Assembly: GCF_016904955.1 (NCBI RefSeq)
Contig: NZ_JADIKE010000034.1
Span: 124,001-188,000, forward strand
Source: Dyella flava
GTDB lineage: Bacteria > Pseudomonadota > Gammaproteobacteria > Xanthomonadales > Rhodanobacteraceae
Length of the DNA stretch: 64,000 nucleotides
Direction of reading: 5' to 3'
How positions within the stretch are numbered: the stretch's first letter is position 1; the number at the start of each line of letters is the position of its first letter. The notes under the pieces are model-generated. The model was given only the letters and a program-made list of their open reading frames with translations, did not search any database and was not told the DNA's origin. The position numbers and the translations under genes were made by a program. Below are positions 36,854-45,915 of this stretch, in pieces.

Positions 36854-38025
36854 TCACCCAACCTTAAGCAAGGTGCGACGACAGATTTTTTCTGCCCGGA
36901 TCGCCAAACTGAACCAATCGACTTGCTCGCTGAGATGACACCATGACAGTCGAATAGCACGTCTAGCAACATCGTCCGGCAAACCCATCGCAGTCAGAAC
37001 ATGGCTCGCTTCATTACTATAGGAATTGCATGCAGATCCAGACGAAACAGCTATATCTCGAAAGATAACGGACTTTAGCGTAGCCACATCCAAATCTTCT
37101 GGAAAAATGCAGTTGGCGACATTTGGCATGGTGCCGTTATCCGCCCCGATAACGATCGGGTGCAATCTCTCCAAACCATGCAATAAATCTCGACGAATGC
37201 GAGTAACTTTCTCCCGCCGAACCTCGTGGTCGCGGAGCGCCATGAAACATGCCTCGCCAAAGCCGGCGATCAGTGCGACAGGCAATGTGCCCGGCCGCAA
37301 GCCTAGCTCCTGGCCGCCCCATACATCAAAGGCGTCAAGGGCGCGCGGCGTCCATCGCACGTTCTAGCAATCATTGCACCGATGCCCTTGGGCGCAAAAA
37401 GCTTGTGACCACTGACAGAAATCAAATCGATGCGCCTGTTGCGCAGCGGCTCAAGGCATTTACCGAACCCCTGGGCAGCATCAACGTGAAAGTAGGCACT
37501 TTTATCTTGCAATCCGTCGGCTATTTCATCAACGGGCTGGATCGCGCCCGTTTCGTTATTTACCTGCATGACAGATATGAGCACCGTATCGGGTCTGATT
37601 GCTTCCAGAACATCGCTTGCTCTGATGCACCCGCGCGCGTCCGGCGATATCCAGGTGATTTCAAATCCATGCTTTGCGGCCAACCTTCTGACGGGTTCTA
37701 GCACGGCCTTGTGCTCGATTGTGGTCGTGACTATGTGCCTTTTATGGCTTTCCGCTGCATAGGACACCATGCCAAGAATCGCCAGGTTATTTGACTCGGT
37801 CGCACCACTAGTGAACACCACATCATTAGCCTCACACGCTATCACCTCAGCAACTTGTCGCCGCGCCTTATCTACTGCGCAGCGAGCTGTCCATCCATAA
37901 GCATGAGATGCACTGCCAGCATTACCGTATTCCTTGCAAAGGTAGCGTTGCACCACCTCCGCAACCTCCGGCTCAACCGGGGTTGTTGCATTGCAGTCGA
38001 AATAAGCGAACACATCCACTCCCAT
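36854..38025 (-). pseudogene. NifS/IscS-like cysteine desulfurase, frameshifted
   Basis: Two adjacent frames together make one class V aminotransferase-fold protein of about 390 residues, the family length. The first (38025 to 37303) has AYFDCNATTPVEPE, TSGATESNN, H105, VDAAQ and the PLP lysine SGHK (K208) and ends ...PLMYGAARS. The second (about 37321 to 36854) continues GGQELGLRPGTLPV and carries the catalytic cysteine loop SSGSACNSYSNEASHVL. They join at a run of four Gs (minus strand, 37318-37321); one more G restores the frame. All catalytic residues are intact, so this is either a recent mutation, a base-calling error or, less likely, recoding. First gene of the five-gene unit; start codon uncertain (ATG 38025 or nearby GTGs). 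Confidence 0.82.
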
Positions 38026-38296
38026 CATCCATGGCCGCCCGCTCGCCACATGAATTACGGCGATACTCGAGGTTTCGCGGGCCGACTGGGCGTAAGAATA
38101 ATGGCGAACAGGTGACCATACTGATCAGAGGATCGGCCGAAAACGTGTCAGATTTGTTCCCGTGAAGGAGGATATTGAGTACTTCTTCAATCCTTATCGA
38201 CTCACCAAATACCTGATAGCGGTACCTGACCACGCGCAACCCTCACAGCCAGCACAAAGCCATGATCACCATTAAGATGGATGCCTTGGGGGTAAG

Positions 38297-39163
38297 CTAG
38301 ATCTTGTCGATCCAGTGATCGGCCAGCAGAAACGCAAACAGCGCCATTAGATAAATGATCGAATACTTGAAGGTGCGCATGGCGAAGTATTCGTCCGGCG
38401 GGTTCATCATGCGGATCGCGTAGTACAGAAAGCCCGCGCCCAATACCAACGCGCCGCCGAAATAGATCAGGCCGCTGTAACCGGTGACGGATGGCAGCAG
38501 ACTCACGATTACCAGGAGAATGGTGTAGAGCAGGATGTTCCAGCGTGTATAACGCACGCCGTGGGTGACCGGCAGCATGGGTATCTCGGCGCGGGCGTAG
38601 TCATCGCGACGGAAGATTGCCAGCGCCCAGAAGTGCGGCGGGGTCCAGACGAAGATGATCATGCACAACTGCAGGGCGAACGGATGCAGGGCACCGGTAA
38701 CCGCCGTCCAGCCCAGCACCGGCGGAATCGCTCCTGCCAGTCCGCCGATCACGATGTTCTGCGGGGTGGCGCGCTTCAAATACGCGGTGTAGACCAGGGC
38801 ATAACCGATCAGGCCGCCGAATGTGAGCCACGCCGTCAGTCCATTCACCAGCAGAACCAGCACCACCATCGAGACGATACCGAGCAGGATGGCGAACACC
38901 AGCACCTGCCGCGGCTTGAGCTTGCCCGTCGCCAAAGGACGGCGCGCGGTACGCGCCATCAGCTTGTCGATGCGCTCATCGATCAGGTGATTGAAGGCCG
39001 CCGCCGAACCGGAAGCCATCCAGATGCCGAGCGTGCCGAACACCAGCGCACGCCACGGCGGAATGCCGGGTACGGCTAGAAACATGCCGATCACCGCGCA
39101 GAACACCAGCAAGGCGACCACGCGCGGCTTGGTCAGTTGGATGTATTCGCGAACCAGACTCAT
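38297..39163 (-). CDS. ctaB: Protoheme IX farnesyltransferase (heme O synthase)
   Basis: 288 residues from the ATG at 39163, where the family start [16 protein letters not shown] begins; the frame extends 171 bases upstream into ctaA. It has the prenyltransferase signature [20 protein letters not shown] and about nine membrane helices. It adds a farnesyl group to heme b to make heme O. The start overlaps the end of ctaA by four bases (ATGA), so the two consecutive heme A enzymes are coupled. Last gene of the oxidase assembly unit before the AT-richer cluster. Confidence 0.95.
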   Translation of the reverse strand: MSLVREYIQLTKPRVVALLVFCAVIGMFLAVPGIPPWRALVFGTLGIWMASGSAAAFNHLIDERIDKLMARTARRPLATGKLKPRQVLVFAILLGIVSMVVLVLLVNGLTAWLTFGGLIGYALVYTAYLKRATPQNIVIGGLAGAIPPVLGWTAVTGALHPFALQLCMIIFVWTPPHFWALAIFRRDDYARAEIPMLPVTHGVRYTRWNILLYTILLVIVSLLPSVTGYSGLIYFGGALVLGAGFLYYAIRMMNPPDEYFAMRTFKYSIIYLMALFAFLLADHWIDKI

Positions 39164-40320
39164 GCGAGCACGTCCGCTGCCTTGGAGCGCCATGGTTGCA
39201 AGCGAGTAAAGTTGGCCAGCAGCGTAAACAGCAGCAACGCAGCACCACCGTTGTGCATGGTCGCCACCGGCAGCGGCAAACCGAAATGCACATTGCTGAT
39301 ACCCAGCAACACCTGAAGGATCAATACCAGCCACAGCGCGATACCACCGAAGCGAAATCCATCACGCACCAGGCGGTACGACAACCAGCTCAGATAGCAA
39401 AACACCACCAGCGCACCGATGCGATGGGTGATCTGGATAGCGCTGCGCGCCGCCATATCCAGAATGCCGCCTTCATAGTTCACCCCGATCTCGCGCCACA
39501 ACACGAAACCCTGGTGAAAATCCGTCGGCGGCGCCCATTGACCCAGGCAGGTCGGGAAATCGGTACCGCAAGCAAGCGCCGCATAGTTGGCGGAAGTCCA
39601 GCCACCCAACGCGATCTGGAATGCGAGCAGCACGATGCCGATCACCACCAGTTTGCGCAACGCTGCAAAACGATTGTCGGCCGCGCCGACGCCGTTGTAG
39701 CGCAAAGCTGCAAACGCCAGCAGCGCGAAGGTGGTCATGCCGCCTAGCAGATGCCCCATCACCACGATCGGTTTGAGCAGCAGTGTGACGGTCCACATGC
39801 CGAGCATGGCCTGGAAGATGATCACTGCCAGCGTCAGCACACTCACTTTCAGCGCTGCATGCTCGCGCAGCCACAACGCCCCTGTCATCGGCAGCAGGAT
39901 GGCAAGCAAGGCCAGACCCGATGACCATTCACGCTCACCATGTAGATAGAGCGTGACACCCACTGCGGCAAAGACCGCGCTGATGATGATCGCCAGCAGC
40001 GTCACCCGATCACGCCGCGCGGCAATCAAGGCGAGTAGCAAGACCAGCACGCCGAGGGTGCCGGCCAGCATGCGGTGCACCTGCTCGCGCCACGCCTTGT
40101 CTGCCTCATAGGGACGATCCGGAAAGGCCAGGTCAGCCTCTGCCACCGCTTGCACCCGTTGTGGCCAGGTCGCCTCGCCATAGCAGGTGGGCCAGTCCGG
40201 GCAGGACAGACCCGCATTGGAAAGCCTGACAAATGCGCCAAACATCACCAGGCCGAAGGCAAATACCGCAGCCAGCACGGCGAGGTGGGGCACAATTTTC
40301 CGAAAACGCAAGGACATCAA
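39160..40320 (-). CDS. ctaA: Heme A synthase (COX15/CtaA)
   Basis: 386 residues, eight predicted transmembrane helices. [17 protein letters not shown] near residues 32-48 is the family's N-terminal loop, and the histidines in [25 protein letters not shown] and ATMHNGGAA match heme-binding positions. It oxidises the C8 methyl group of heme O to make heme A for the aa3 oxidase. Coupled by four-base overlaps to the genes on both sides. Identification is secure. Confidence 0.95.
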   Translation of the reverse strand: MMSLRFRKIVPHLAVLAAVFAFGLVMFGAFVRLSNAGLSCPDWPTCYGEATWPQRVQAVAEADLAFPDRPYEADKAWREQVHRMLAGTLGVLVLLLALIAARRDRVTLLAIIISAVFAAVGVTLYLHGEREWSSGLALLAILLPMTGALWLREHAALKVSVLTLAVIIFQAMLGMWTVTLLLKPIVVMGHLLGGMTTFALLAFAALRYNGVGAADNRFAALRKLVVIGIVLLAFQIALGGWTSANYAALACGTDFPTCLGQWAPPTDFHQGFVLWREIGVNYEGGILDMAARSAIQITHRIGALVVFCYLSWLSYRLVRDGFRFGGIALWLVLILQVLLGISNVHFGLPLPVATMHNGGAALLLFTLLANFTRLQPWRSKAADVLA

Positions 40321-40886
40321 TGAATTACCTTTTGCAGATCCTTGCGCAAACCGCTGGGATCGAAACCATCAGGATACAGGGTCAGCGCCGTGCCGTCGGA
40401 TTCCACCAGCAGCGCACTCACTGAATCCGGGGCAGACGGGCGGTAAATACCGAGGCTGCCGTCCACGTCGGTACCGAGCTGCCAATAGTTCTCCATGCCG
40501 TTGGTCGCCGCATCCGCCGGTGGCTGACCCAGGTAGAGCAAACGCAGCCGCGTCATGTTGTCACTGAGCGTGATGCGGGCAGCAGCCATCTTGGTCAGTG
40601 CTTGCATGCAATGTATGGCGCAACCCGGCCCAGCCAAGGCGATCAAGGTCATCCGCGGCGAACTGTCGCGCCATGGCCAGAGTTTTCCGTCGGCAAGTTG
40701 TATGCGCACCCGCTCCTGCTCGAAATTGCGCTGCGGCAGGATCGGCTCACCGTAAGCCTTGCCGGTGGGTTGCCAGCCGCTCAGATTGAGCAAGGCTGCG
40801 GCGATGATCGGCACCGCAAAGACGAGTACCACCAGCAGGAATTTCAGACGGCTGGCGCGCACGGCGCGGTTGGTCGGTTGAATCAT
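40317..40886 (-). CDS. Single-pass membrane protein of the oxidase assembly operon, thioredoxin-like
   Basis: 189 residues from the ATG at 40886. One N-terminal transmembrane helix (LKFLLVVLVFAVPIIAAALL) anchors a periplasmic domain. The domain contains TLIALAGPGCAIHCMQALTKM, a C-x3-C arrangement in the position of the Sco1 copper-binding cysteines, and ends like a thioredoxin-fold protein (SALLVESDGTALTLYPDGFD). It is annotated as hypothetical in related oxidase operons; copper or disulfide handling for the oxidase is plausible but not shown. Overlaps ctaA and the SURF1 gene by four bases each. Confidence 0.75.
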   Translation of the reverse strand: MIQPTNRAVRASRLKFLLVVLVFAVPIIAAALLNLSGWQPTGKAYGEPILPQRNFEQERVRIQLADGKLWPWRDSSPRMTLIALAGPGCAIHCMQALTKMAAARITLSDNMTRLRLLYLGQPPADAATNGMENYWQLGTDVDGSLGIYRPSAPDSVSALLVESDGTALTLYPDGFDPSGLRKDLQKVIH

Positions 40887-41623
40887 GATTTGCTCTTGTT
40901 CGGACGGCGCTTGGTCCGATGCAGCACCACGAAAATCACCACCGCCGCGAGGGCGAAGGTGAACCATTGAAAAGCATAGGCCCGATGCCGCGCGGGAGGC
41001 ATCGAGGAAAGGTCCAGCGTATGCACGCGCACATAGATCGCCGACGGATCTGCATCCAGCGCCAGCACCCGCGGATAAAGCGCTACGTGCAGATCGGCCG
41101 CGACCTGATCCATATCCAGATAGATCGAGGTCTTCGGCCATTGCGTTTGCTGCGCGAGCGCATTACCGCCCATTTCCAGGCCTTTGCCGGGCGGTGGCTC
41201 GTACAAACCCCGCAGGGTTTGTTGATCGGTGGACAGTGGCGGCAATTGCGGCGTCTTGCCGCTGCCATTGCCGGGCAGAAAACCCAGATCGACCAGCAGC
41301 AGCTTGCTTTGATGGCTGGGCTGGAACGGCACAAACACCTCCACTCCGCCCATGTCGTCATGCTTGGGGTTGTCCAGCAGGTAGAGACGATCGACCAAGT
41401 AACGACCCTGCACGCGCACGCGTGGATACACGTCATCGGGCGAATTGGCTGTCACGACAGTGAAGTCCTGCACCGGCGCGCTGGCCGCTGCGGCATACCG
41501 TCGCAGAAGTTCGTCCTTGTAGTCGGCGCGATGCAATTGCCAGATACCGAGGCGCACGAAAACAAGCACTCCTGCTGCCGTCAGCAGCACGGACCACCAT
41601 GCAGGCCGCCTCATCCAGCTCAT
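40883..41623 (-). CDS. SURF1 family cytochrome oxidase assembly protein
   Basis: 246 residues with the SURF1 layout: an N-terminal transmembrane helix (WWSVLLTAAGVLVFVRLGIWQLHR region), a periplasmic domain with VRVQGRYLVDRLYLLDN, and a second helix near the C-terminus (FQWFTFALAAVVIFVVLHR). It assists insertion of heme A or stabilises early oxidase intermediates. First gene of the leftward unit SURF1-(thioredoxin-like)-ctaA-ctaB, all joined by four-base overlaps. Its start overlaps the upstream end of the divergent DUF2909 gene region. Confidence 0.92.
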   Translation of the reverse strand: MSWMRRPAWWSVLLTAAGVLVFVRLGIWQLHRADYKDELLRRYAAAASAPVQDFTVVTANSPDDVYPRVRVQGRYLVDRLYLLDNPKHDDMGGVEVFVPFQPSHQSKLLLVDLGFLPGNGSGKTPQLPPLSTDQQTLRGLYEPPPGKGLEMGGNALAQQTQWPKTSIYLDMDQVAADLHVALYPRVLALDADPSAIYVRVHTLDLSSMPPARHRAYAFQWFTFALAAVVIFVVLHRTKRRPNKSKS

Positions 41624-41682
41624 GCAGCGCTCCGGATATGGACGGCTATACTGGCTATATCGAGCCTGCTCAGGTCAATCAC

Positions 41683-41898
41683 GTGGAAACCATCTACAAA
41701 GTCGCGCTGGTGATCATGTTCCTGGTGGTGGTGTTCAACCTCGGCCAGGCGCTGTATTTCATGATGACCGACAAGGACGGCGGCAAACGCACGGTCTGGG
41801 CGCTGACCCGGCGCATCAGCTTTTCGCTGGTATTGATCGCCATGGTAATCGTCGGCATCAAGATGGGATGGATTCACCCGCACGGGGTGGGCCAGTGA
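41683..41898 (+). CDS. DUF2909 twin-transmembrane protein
   Basis: 71 residues from a GTG at 41683 (reading VETIYKVALVIMFLVVVFNL), the length and start typical of this family; the frame is open to 41599 with an alternative ATG at 41638. Two transmembrane helices flank the loop MMTDKDGGKRTVWALTRRIS. Found next to cytochrome oxidase genes in many Proteobacteria; function unknown. It runs divergently from SURF1 and towards coxC, and the terminator at 41979-41996 lies between. Confidence 0.8.
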   Translation: METIYKVALVIMFLVVVFNLGQALYFMMTDKDGGKRTVWALTRRISFSLVLIAMVIVGIKMGWIHPHGVGQ

Positions 41899-41971
41899 TT
41901 GTAATGCGGCGCTTTTCTTAGCCATCAGGTTGCGACCATTAGCGCGCGCCTTTGGGAGCGCGTACAGAGCA

Positions 41972-42001
41972 GAAAAAAGCCCGCCTGTTGGCGGGCCTTT
42001 T
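41972..42001. terminator. Bidirectional terminator between DUF2909 gene and coxC
   Basis: AAAAAA, then a perfect 7-bp stem GCCCGCC / GGCGGGC (41979-41985 and 41990-41996) with loop TGTT, then CTTTTG. A/T runs on both sides mean it can stop both the rightward DUF2909 transcript and the leftward cox operon. Confidence 0.85.
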
Positions 42002-42019
42002 GTTGAACGCGGCGTGCAC

Positions 42020-42907
42020 TCAGAGGATGTACACGAACATAAACAAGCCCAGCCACACCACGTCCACAAAGTGCCAATACCAGGCCACCGCTTCAAAACC
42101 GAAGTGATGCTCCTTGCTGAAATGGCCAGCCAGCACTCGCAGCCAGATGATCGCCAGCATGATCGTGCCTAGCGTCACGTGCAGTCCGTGGAAACCGGTA
42201 AGCATGAAGAACGTGCAGCCATACACACCCGATCCAAGCGTGAGGTTCAGCTCCTTGTAGGCCTCCATGTATTCGTGGGCCTGGCAGAACAGGAAACTGG
42301 CGCCCAGCAGCACGGTCACGCCCAGGAACAGCAGTACCTTGCCGCGGTGCCCTGCCTTGAGTGCATGGTGCGCGATGGTGACCGTCACGCTCGAGCTCAG
42401 CAGGATCAGCGTATTGAGCAAAGGCAAACCCCACGGCGCCACAGTCTCGAAGGCGCCGCCGACATGTGCCGGACCATTGCCACCGCCAGAACCCCACGAG
42501 GCCGCGTAGTCGCTCCACAGGAACTGGTGGGTGAGCACGCCGTGCCCTGCACCGCCCAGCCACGGCACCGAGAACATGCGGATGTAGAACAGCGCACCGA
42601 AGAAGGCGCCGAAGAACATCACTTCGGAGAAGATGAACCACATCATGCCCATGCGGAACGAGCGGTCCACCTGGCTGTTGTAGCTCCCGGCCATCGATTC
42701 ATGGATCACCGAGCGGAACCAGCCGAAGAACATGCCGAGAATGCCGATGAACCCGATCAGCAGTAAGGTCTTGCCGAAACCGCTCTCGCCGGGCTCGGCG
42801 TTGAGCCAGTGCGCCGCACCGAACACGGTGAGGAACATGACCACTGCCGCCACAATCGGCCACTGGCTCTTGCTCGGTACGTAATAAATGTCGTGCTGCT
42901 GAACCAT
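42020..42907 (-). CDS. ctaE: Cytochrome c oxidase subunit III
   Basis: 295 residues, seven predicted helices. The family segments WFIFSEVMFFGAFFGALFY and FMLTGFHGLHVTLGTIML are present, and it ends VDVVWLGLFMFVYIL, the usual subunit III C-terminus. It supports proton uptake and stability of the aa3 oxidase. Last gene of the coxB-ctaD-small ORF-ctaE unit, followed by the terminator at 41972-42001. Confidence 0.95.
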   Translation of the reverse strand: MVQQHDIYYVPSKSQWPIVAAVVMFLTVFGAAHWLNAEPGESGFGKTLLLIGFIGILGMFFGWFRSVIHESMAGSYNSQVDRSFRMGMMWFIFSEVMFFGAFFGALFYIRMFSVPWLGGAGHGVLTHQFLWSDYAASWGSGGGNGPAHVGGAFETVAPWGLPLLNTLILLSSSVTVTIAHHALKAGHRGKVLLFLGVTVLLGASFLFCQAHEYMEAYKELNLTLGSGVYGCTFFMLTGFHGLHVTLGTIMLAIIWLRVLAGHFSKEHHFGFEAVAWYWHFVDVVWLGLFMFVYIL

Positions 42908-43054
42908 GATGTGTATCCCGTAGATGTTCCTGGTGACCTACGTCCACAACCCCCTGCCGCGATGCATGGATGCATCGCTGGCGAATCCGCACCTGCTCCG
43001 GAATCGCCCCTCGAAAAACCGCCCGCAAGCATGCCTTTCGAGACCCGCAAACCT

Positions 43055-43243
43055 CTACTGCTGCGAAAGCGCTTCAACTACCGCCCGCTGATGCAACTGC
43101 GGATGATGCTGAAGCCAGAGCATCTGCACGATCGACACCACAAACACCGCGAAGGCTACCGTTGCGACCATCGCCGCGGTACGCCGTGCCCGGCGTACCC
43201 GCTGTGCCTGACCAGTCTCGAGCGTTTGATGATTCAGCTTCAT
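43055..43243 (-). CDS. Small single-pass membrane protein between ctaD and ctaE
   Basis: 62 residues: a basic N-terminus (QAQRVRRARRTAAM), one transmembrane helix (VATVAFAVFVVSIVQMLWL) and a short periplasmic tail. It starts three bases after the ctaD stop, so it is almost certainly translated with it. I do not recognise a named family. It occupies the place where many cox operons carry small assembly proteins followed by ctaG/Cox11; the next 147 bases to ctaE hold no convincing gene. Confidence 0.7.
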   Translation of the reverse strand: MKLNHQTLETGQAQRVRRARRTAAMVATVAFAVFVVSIVQMLWLQHHPQLHQRAVVEALSQQ

Positions 43244-43246
43244 CGA

Positions 43247-44872
43247 TCAGTCCTCAACATGGCCGTGCGCCAGTTCCTCGTCGTGAATCACCGGCGCTAC
43301 CGAGAAGGAGTGATGCGGGGGCGGCGACGACAAGGTCCACTCCAGACCTTTGGCACCTTCCCACACGCGATCGGTAGCTTTCTTCTTGGAGAACCACACG
43401 CAGTGGATGACCACACCGAGGAAGATCAGCTGCGAGGCGCCGAACAGGAAACCGCCGATCGAGCTGATCATGTTGAAGTTGGCGAACGCCACGTTGTAAT
43501 CCGGGATGCGGCGCGGCATGCCGGCCAAGCCCAGGAAGTGCTGCGGGAAGAACAACACGTTCACCCATACCACCGAGTTCCAGAAGTGCACCTTGCCCCA
43601 GAACTCGCTGTACATGTTACCGGTCCACTTCGGGATCCAGTAATACGTGGCGGCCATGATCGCGAAGATCGCACCGGTCACCAGCACGTAGTGGAAGTGC
43701 GCCACCACGAAGTAGGTGTCGTGATACTGGAAGTCCGCCGGCACCAGCGCCAGCATCAGGCCGGAGAAGCCGCCGATGGTGAACAGGATGACGAAGGCGA
43801 TGGCGAACAGCATCGGCGTTTCGAAGGTCATCGAGCCGCCCCACATGGTGGCGACCCAGTTGAAGACCTTCACGCCGGTCGGCACCGCGATCAGCATCGT
43901 GGCGTACATGAAGAAGATTTCAGCGCCCAGCGGCAAACCCACCGCAAACATGTGGTGCGCCCATACGATGAACGACAGGAACGCAATCGAAGCGATCGCA
44001 AACACCATCGCCTTGTAGCCGAAGATCGGCTTGCGCGCGAAGGTCGGGATGATTTCCGAGATGATCCCGAACGCCGGCAGGATCATGATGTACACCTCGG
44101 GGTGACCGAAGAACCAGAACACGTGCTGGAACAGTATCGGGTCACCGCCACCGGCGGCATCGAAGAAGTGCGTGTTGAAGTACTTGTCGGTGAGCAGCAT
44201 GGTCACCGCGCCCGCCAGCACCGGCATCACCGCGATCAGCAGGAAAGCCGTGATCAGCCAGCTCCACACGAACACCGGCATCTTTAGCAGATCCATGCCC
44301 GGCGCACGCATGTTGAGGATGGTGGCGATGATGTTGATCGCCCCCATGATCGAGCTGATGCCCATCAAGTGAATGGCGAACACCACATAGGCCAGCGAGG
44401 CGCTCTGCAGCGACAGCGGCGGATACATGGTCCAGCCGCCGGCAGGACCGCCGCCCGGCAGGAACAGCGTCGACAGCATCAGCGCGAAGGCGAACGGCAG
44501 GATCCAGAACGACAGATTGTTCATGCGCGGCAGCGCCATGTCCGGCGCACCGACCATCATCGGGATCATCCAGTTGCCCAATCCCACGAAGGCCGGCATG
44601 ACCGCACCGAAAATCATCACCAGCGCGTGCATGGTGGTCATTTCGTTGAAGAAGTACGGCTGCACCAGCTGCATGCCCGGCTTGAACAGCTCGGCGCGGA
44701 TCACCATCGCAAAGCTGCCGCCGATAAAGAACATCAGCAGTGAGAAAACGAGGTACAGCGTGCCGATGTCCTTGTGGTTGGTGGACATCACCCAGCGCTG
44801 AAAGAAGTTCAGATGCTCGTGGTGTTCGTCGTGATGCTCATCGTGGTGGTCGTGGGCGGCTGCCTGGGCCAT
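43247..44872 (-). CDS. ctaD: Cytochrome c oxidase subunit I (aa3 type)
   Basis: 541 residues, twelve helices. The Cu(B)/heme a3 residues are visible: FWFFGHPEVYIMIL (histidine and cross-linked tyrosine), VWAHHMFAVG (two Cu(B) histidines) and VAHFHYVLVTG near the heme ligands. YSRxxK-channel and D-channel segments look normal (MMVGAPDMALPRMNN). The N-terminus is His-rich (HDHHDEHHDEHHEHL), which may bind metal. It reduces oxygen to water and pumps protons in the inner membrane. Identification is secure. Confidence 0.97.
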   Translation of the reverse strand: MAQAAAHDHHDEHHDEHHEHLNFFQRWVMSTNHKDIGTLYLVFSLLMFFIGGSFAMVIRAELFKPGMQLVQPYFFNEMTTMHALVMIFGAVMPAFVGLGNWMIPMMVGAPDMALPRMNNLSFWILPFAFALMLSTLFLPGGGPAGGWTMYPPLSLQSASLAYVVFAIHLMGISSIMGAINIIATILNMRAPGMDLLKMPVFVWSWLITAFLLIAVMPVLAGAVTMLLTDKYFNTHFFDAAGGGDPILFQHVFWFFGHPEVYIMILPAFGIISEIIPTFARKPIFGYKAMVFAIASIAFLSFIVWAHHMFAVGLPLGAEIFFMYATMLIAVPTGVKVFNWVATMWGGSMTFETPMLFAIAFVILFTIGGFSGLMLALVPADFQYHDTYFVVAHFHYVLVTGAIFAIMAATYYWIPKWTGNMYSEFWGKVHFWNSVVWVNVLFFPQHFLGLAGMPRRIPDYNVAFANFNMISSIGGFLFGASQLIFLGVVIHCVWFSKKKATDRVWEGAKGLEWTLSSPPPHHSFSVAPVIHDEELAHGHVED

Positions 44873-44930
44873 AACCTTGAACCTCTACCTTAATGAATGC
44901 GTTTACGTGAACTGCGTAAGCAGCCGAATA

Positions 44931-45896
44931 TCAACCCTGTGCTGCGTGTGCCGGTGTTACCTGAGCCGTGGCCTGCGCAGGTGCTGCCGCCGTGGCAGCC
45001 GGTGCCGGCGCGGCGGCGGGCGCAGCAGGTTTCTGCTGATCCGCGAGCCACTTGGCGAAGTCTTCCGGCGATACCGCTTTCACCACGATCGGCATGAATC
45101 CGTGATCCTGGCCGCACAGCTCGGCGCACTGGCCGCGGTAGATGCCGGGTGTATTGATGTTGGTCCACGCGGCATTCACCACGCCCGGGATCGCATCCAT
45201 CTTCCAGCCCAGCGCGGGCACGAACCAGGAATGGATCACGTCGTCGGCGGTGATCACGAAACGGATCTTGGTGTGGATCGGCACCACCAGCGGGTGGTCG
45301 ACGTTCAGCAGATAGGTTTCCTCGCCATCGGCCTTCACCGCCCACGGATCGAGACCGGAATTGAGCTGGCGGGTCGCGTTGCTCTGGTCGTCGAGCTTGG
45401 ACATGAAGCCGACATGTTCGATCGGCTTGCCTTGATAGTCGACGTAGTCGTAACGCCACTTCCACTGATAACCGGTAACTTTCACCGTCATCTGCGCGCC
45501 GGTGGTGTCGGAGAACTGGCGCAGCCCATCGGTCGCCAGCCAGGCCAGCGTGATAAGGATAAGAATCGGGATCACGGTCCAGATGATTTCGACCGTGGTG
45601 TTGTGCGACCACTTTTCAGCCACCGCGCCGCGCGACTTGCGGAAGCGGAACATGGCTATGAACATCGCGCCGAACACCAGGATGCCGATCACCACGCAGA
45701 CGCCCAGCGCCACGTTGTTGAGCATGTACGGCACATGGGAATACGTCGTCACGCCAGGCGTGAGATTCAACTGCCCAGGCTGCGGGTTCGCCCGAGCGAT
45801 GCCACCGAACAAACCAAGGGCCCCCAGCCCCAATGCTCCGACCACCTGCTTCGCCCCGAACCTGATGCCGTGCTTCCCGATGCCGCCAGCTCTCAT
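44931..45896 (-). CDS. ctaC: Cytochrome c oxidase subunit II
   Basis: 321 residues from the ATG at 45896, which starts a signal-like N-terminus; the frame continues upstream through the DUF2244 gene. Two transmembrane helices precede the periplasmic cupredoxin domain with the Cu(A) site CAELCGQDHGFM and the aromatic GYQWKWRYDY electron-entry patch. The C-terminus is an Ala/Pro-rich tail of about 45 residues with no heme-binding CxxCH, so this is not the cytochrome c-fused type. Accepts electrons from cytochrome c. Located 19 bases after the DUF2244 gene. Confidence 0.95.
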   Translation of the reverse strand: MRAGGIGKHGIRFGAKQVVGALGLGALGLFGGIARANPQPGQLNLTPGVTTYSHVPYMLNNVALGVCVVIGILVFGAMFIAMFRFRKSRGAVAEKWSHNTTVEIIWTVIPILILITLAWLATDGLRQFSDTTGAQMTVKVTGYQWKWRYDYVDYQGKPIEHVGFMSKLDDQSNATRQLNSGLDPWAVKADGEETYLLNVDHPLVVPIHTKIRFVITADDVIHSWFVPALGWKMDAIPGVVNAAWTNINTPGIYRGQCAELCGQDHGFMPIVVKAVSPEDFAKWLADQQKPAAPAAAPAPAATAAAPAQATAQVTPAHAAQG

Positions 45897-45915
45897 GTTT
45901 GCACCTTTGTTGAAC

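Noticed and set aside
37303..37360. Programmed frameshifting in the desulfurase
   Set aside because: No X-XXY-YYZ slippery heptamer or downstream pseudoknot is evident; a plain one-base loss in a G run is simpler.
37973..38239. 88-codon leftward frame starting at a TTG upstream of the desulfurase
   Set aside because: Overlaps the desulfurase start in another frame, uses TTG with a poor ribosome site, and resembles no family.
38161..38274. Rightward GTG-started frame of 37 codons (KEDIEYFFNPYRLTKYL)
   Set aside because: Short, no upstream ribosome site and isolated against the direction of all neighbours; could be a remnant but not supportable as a gene.
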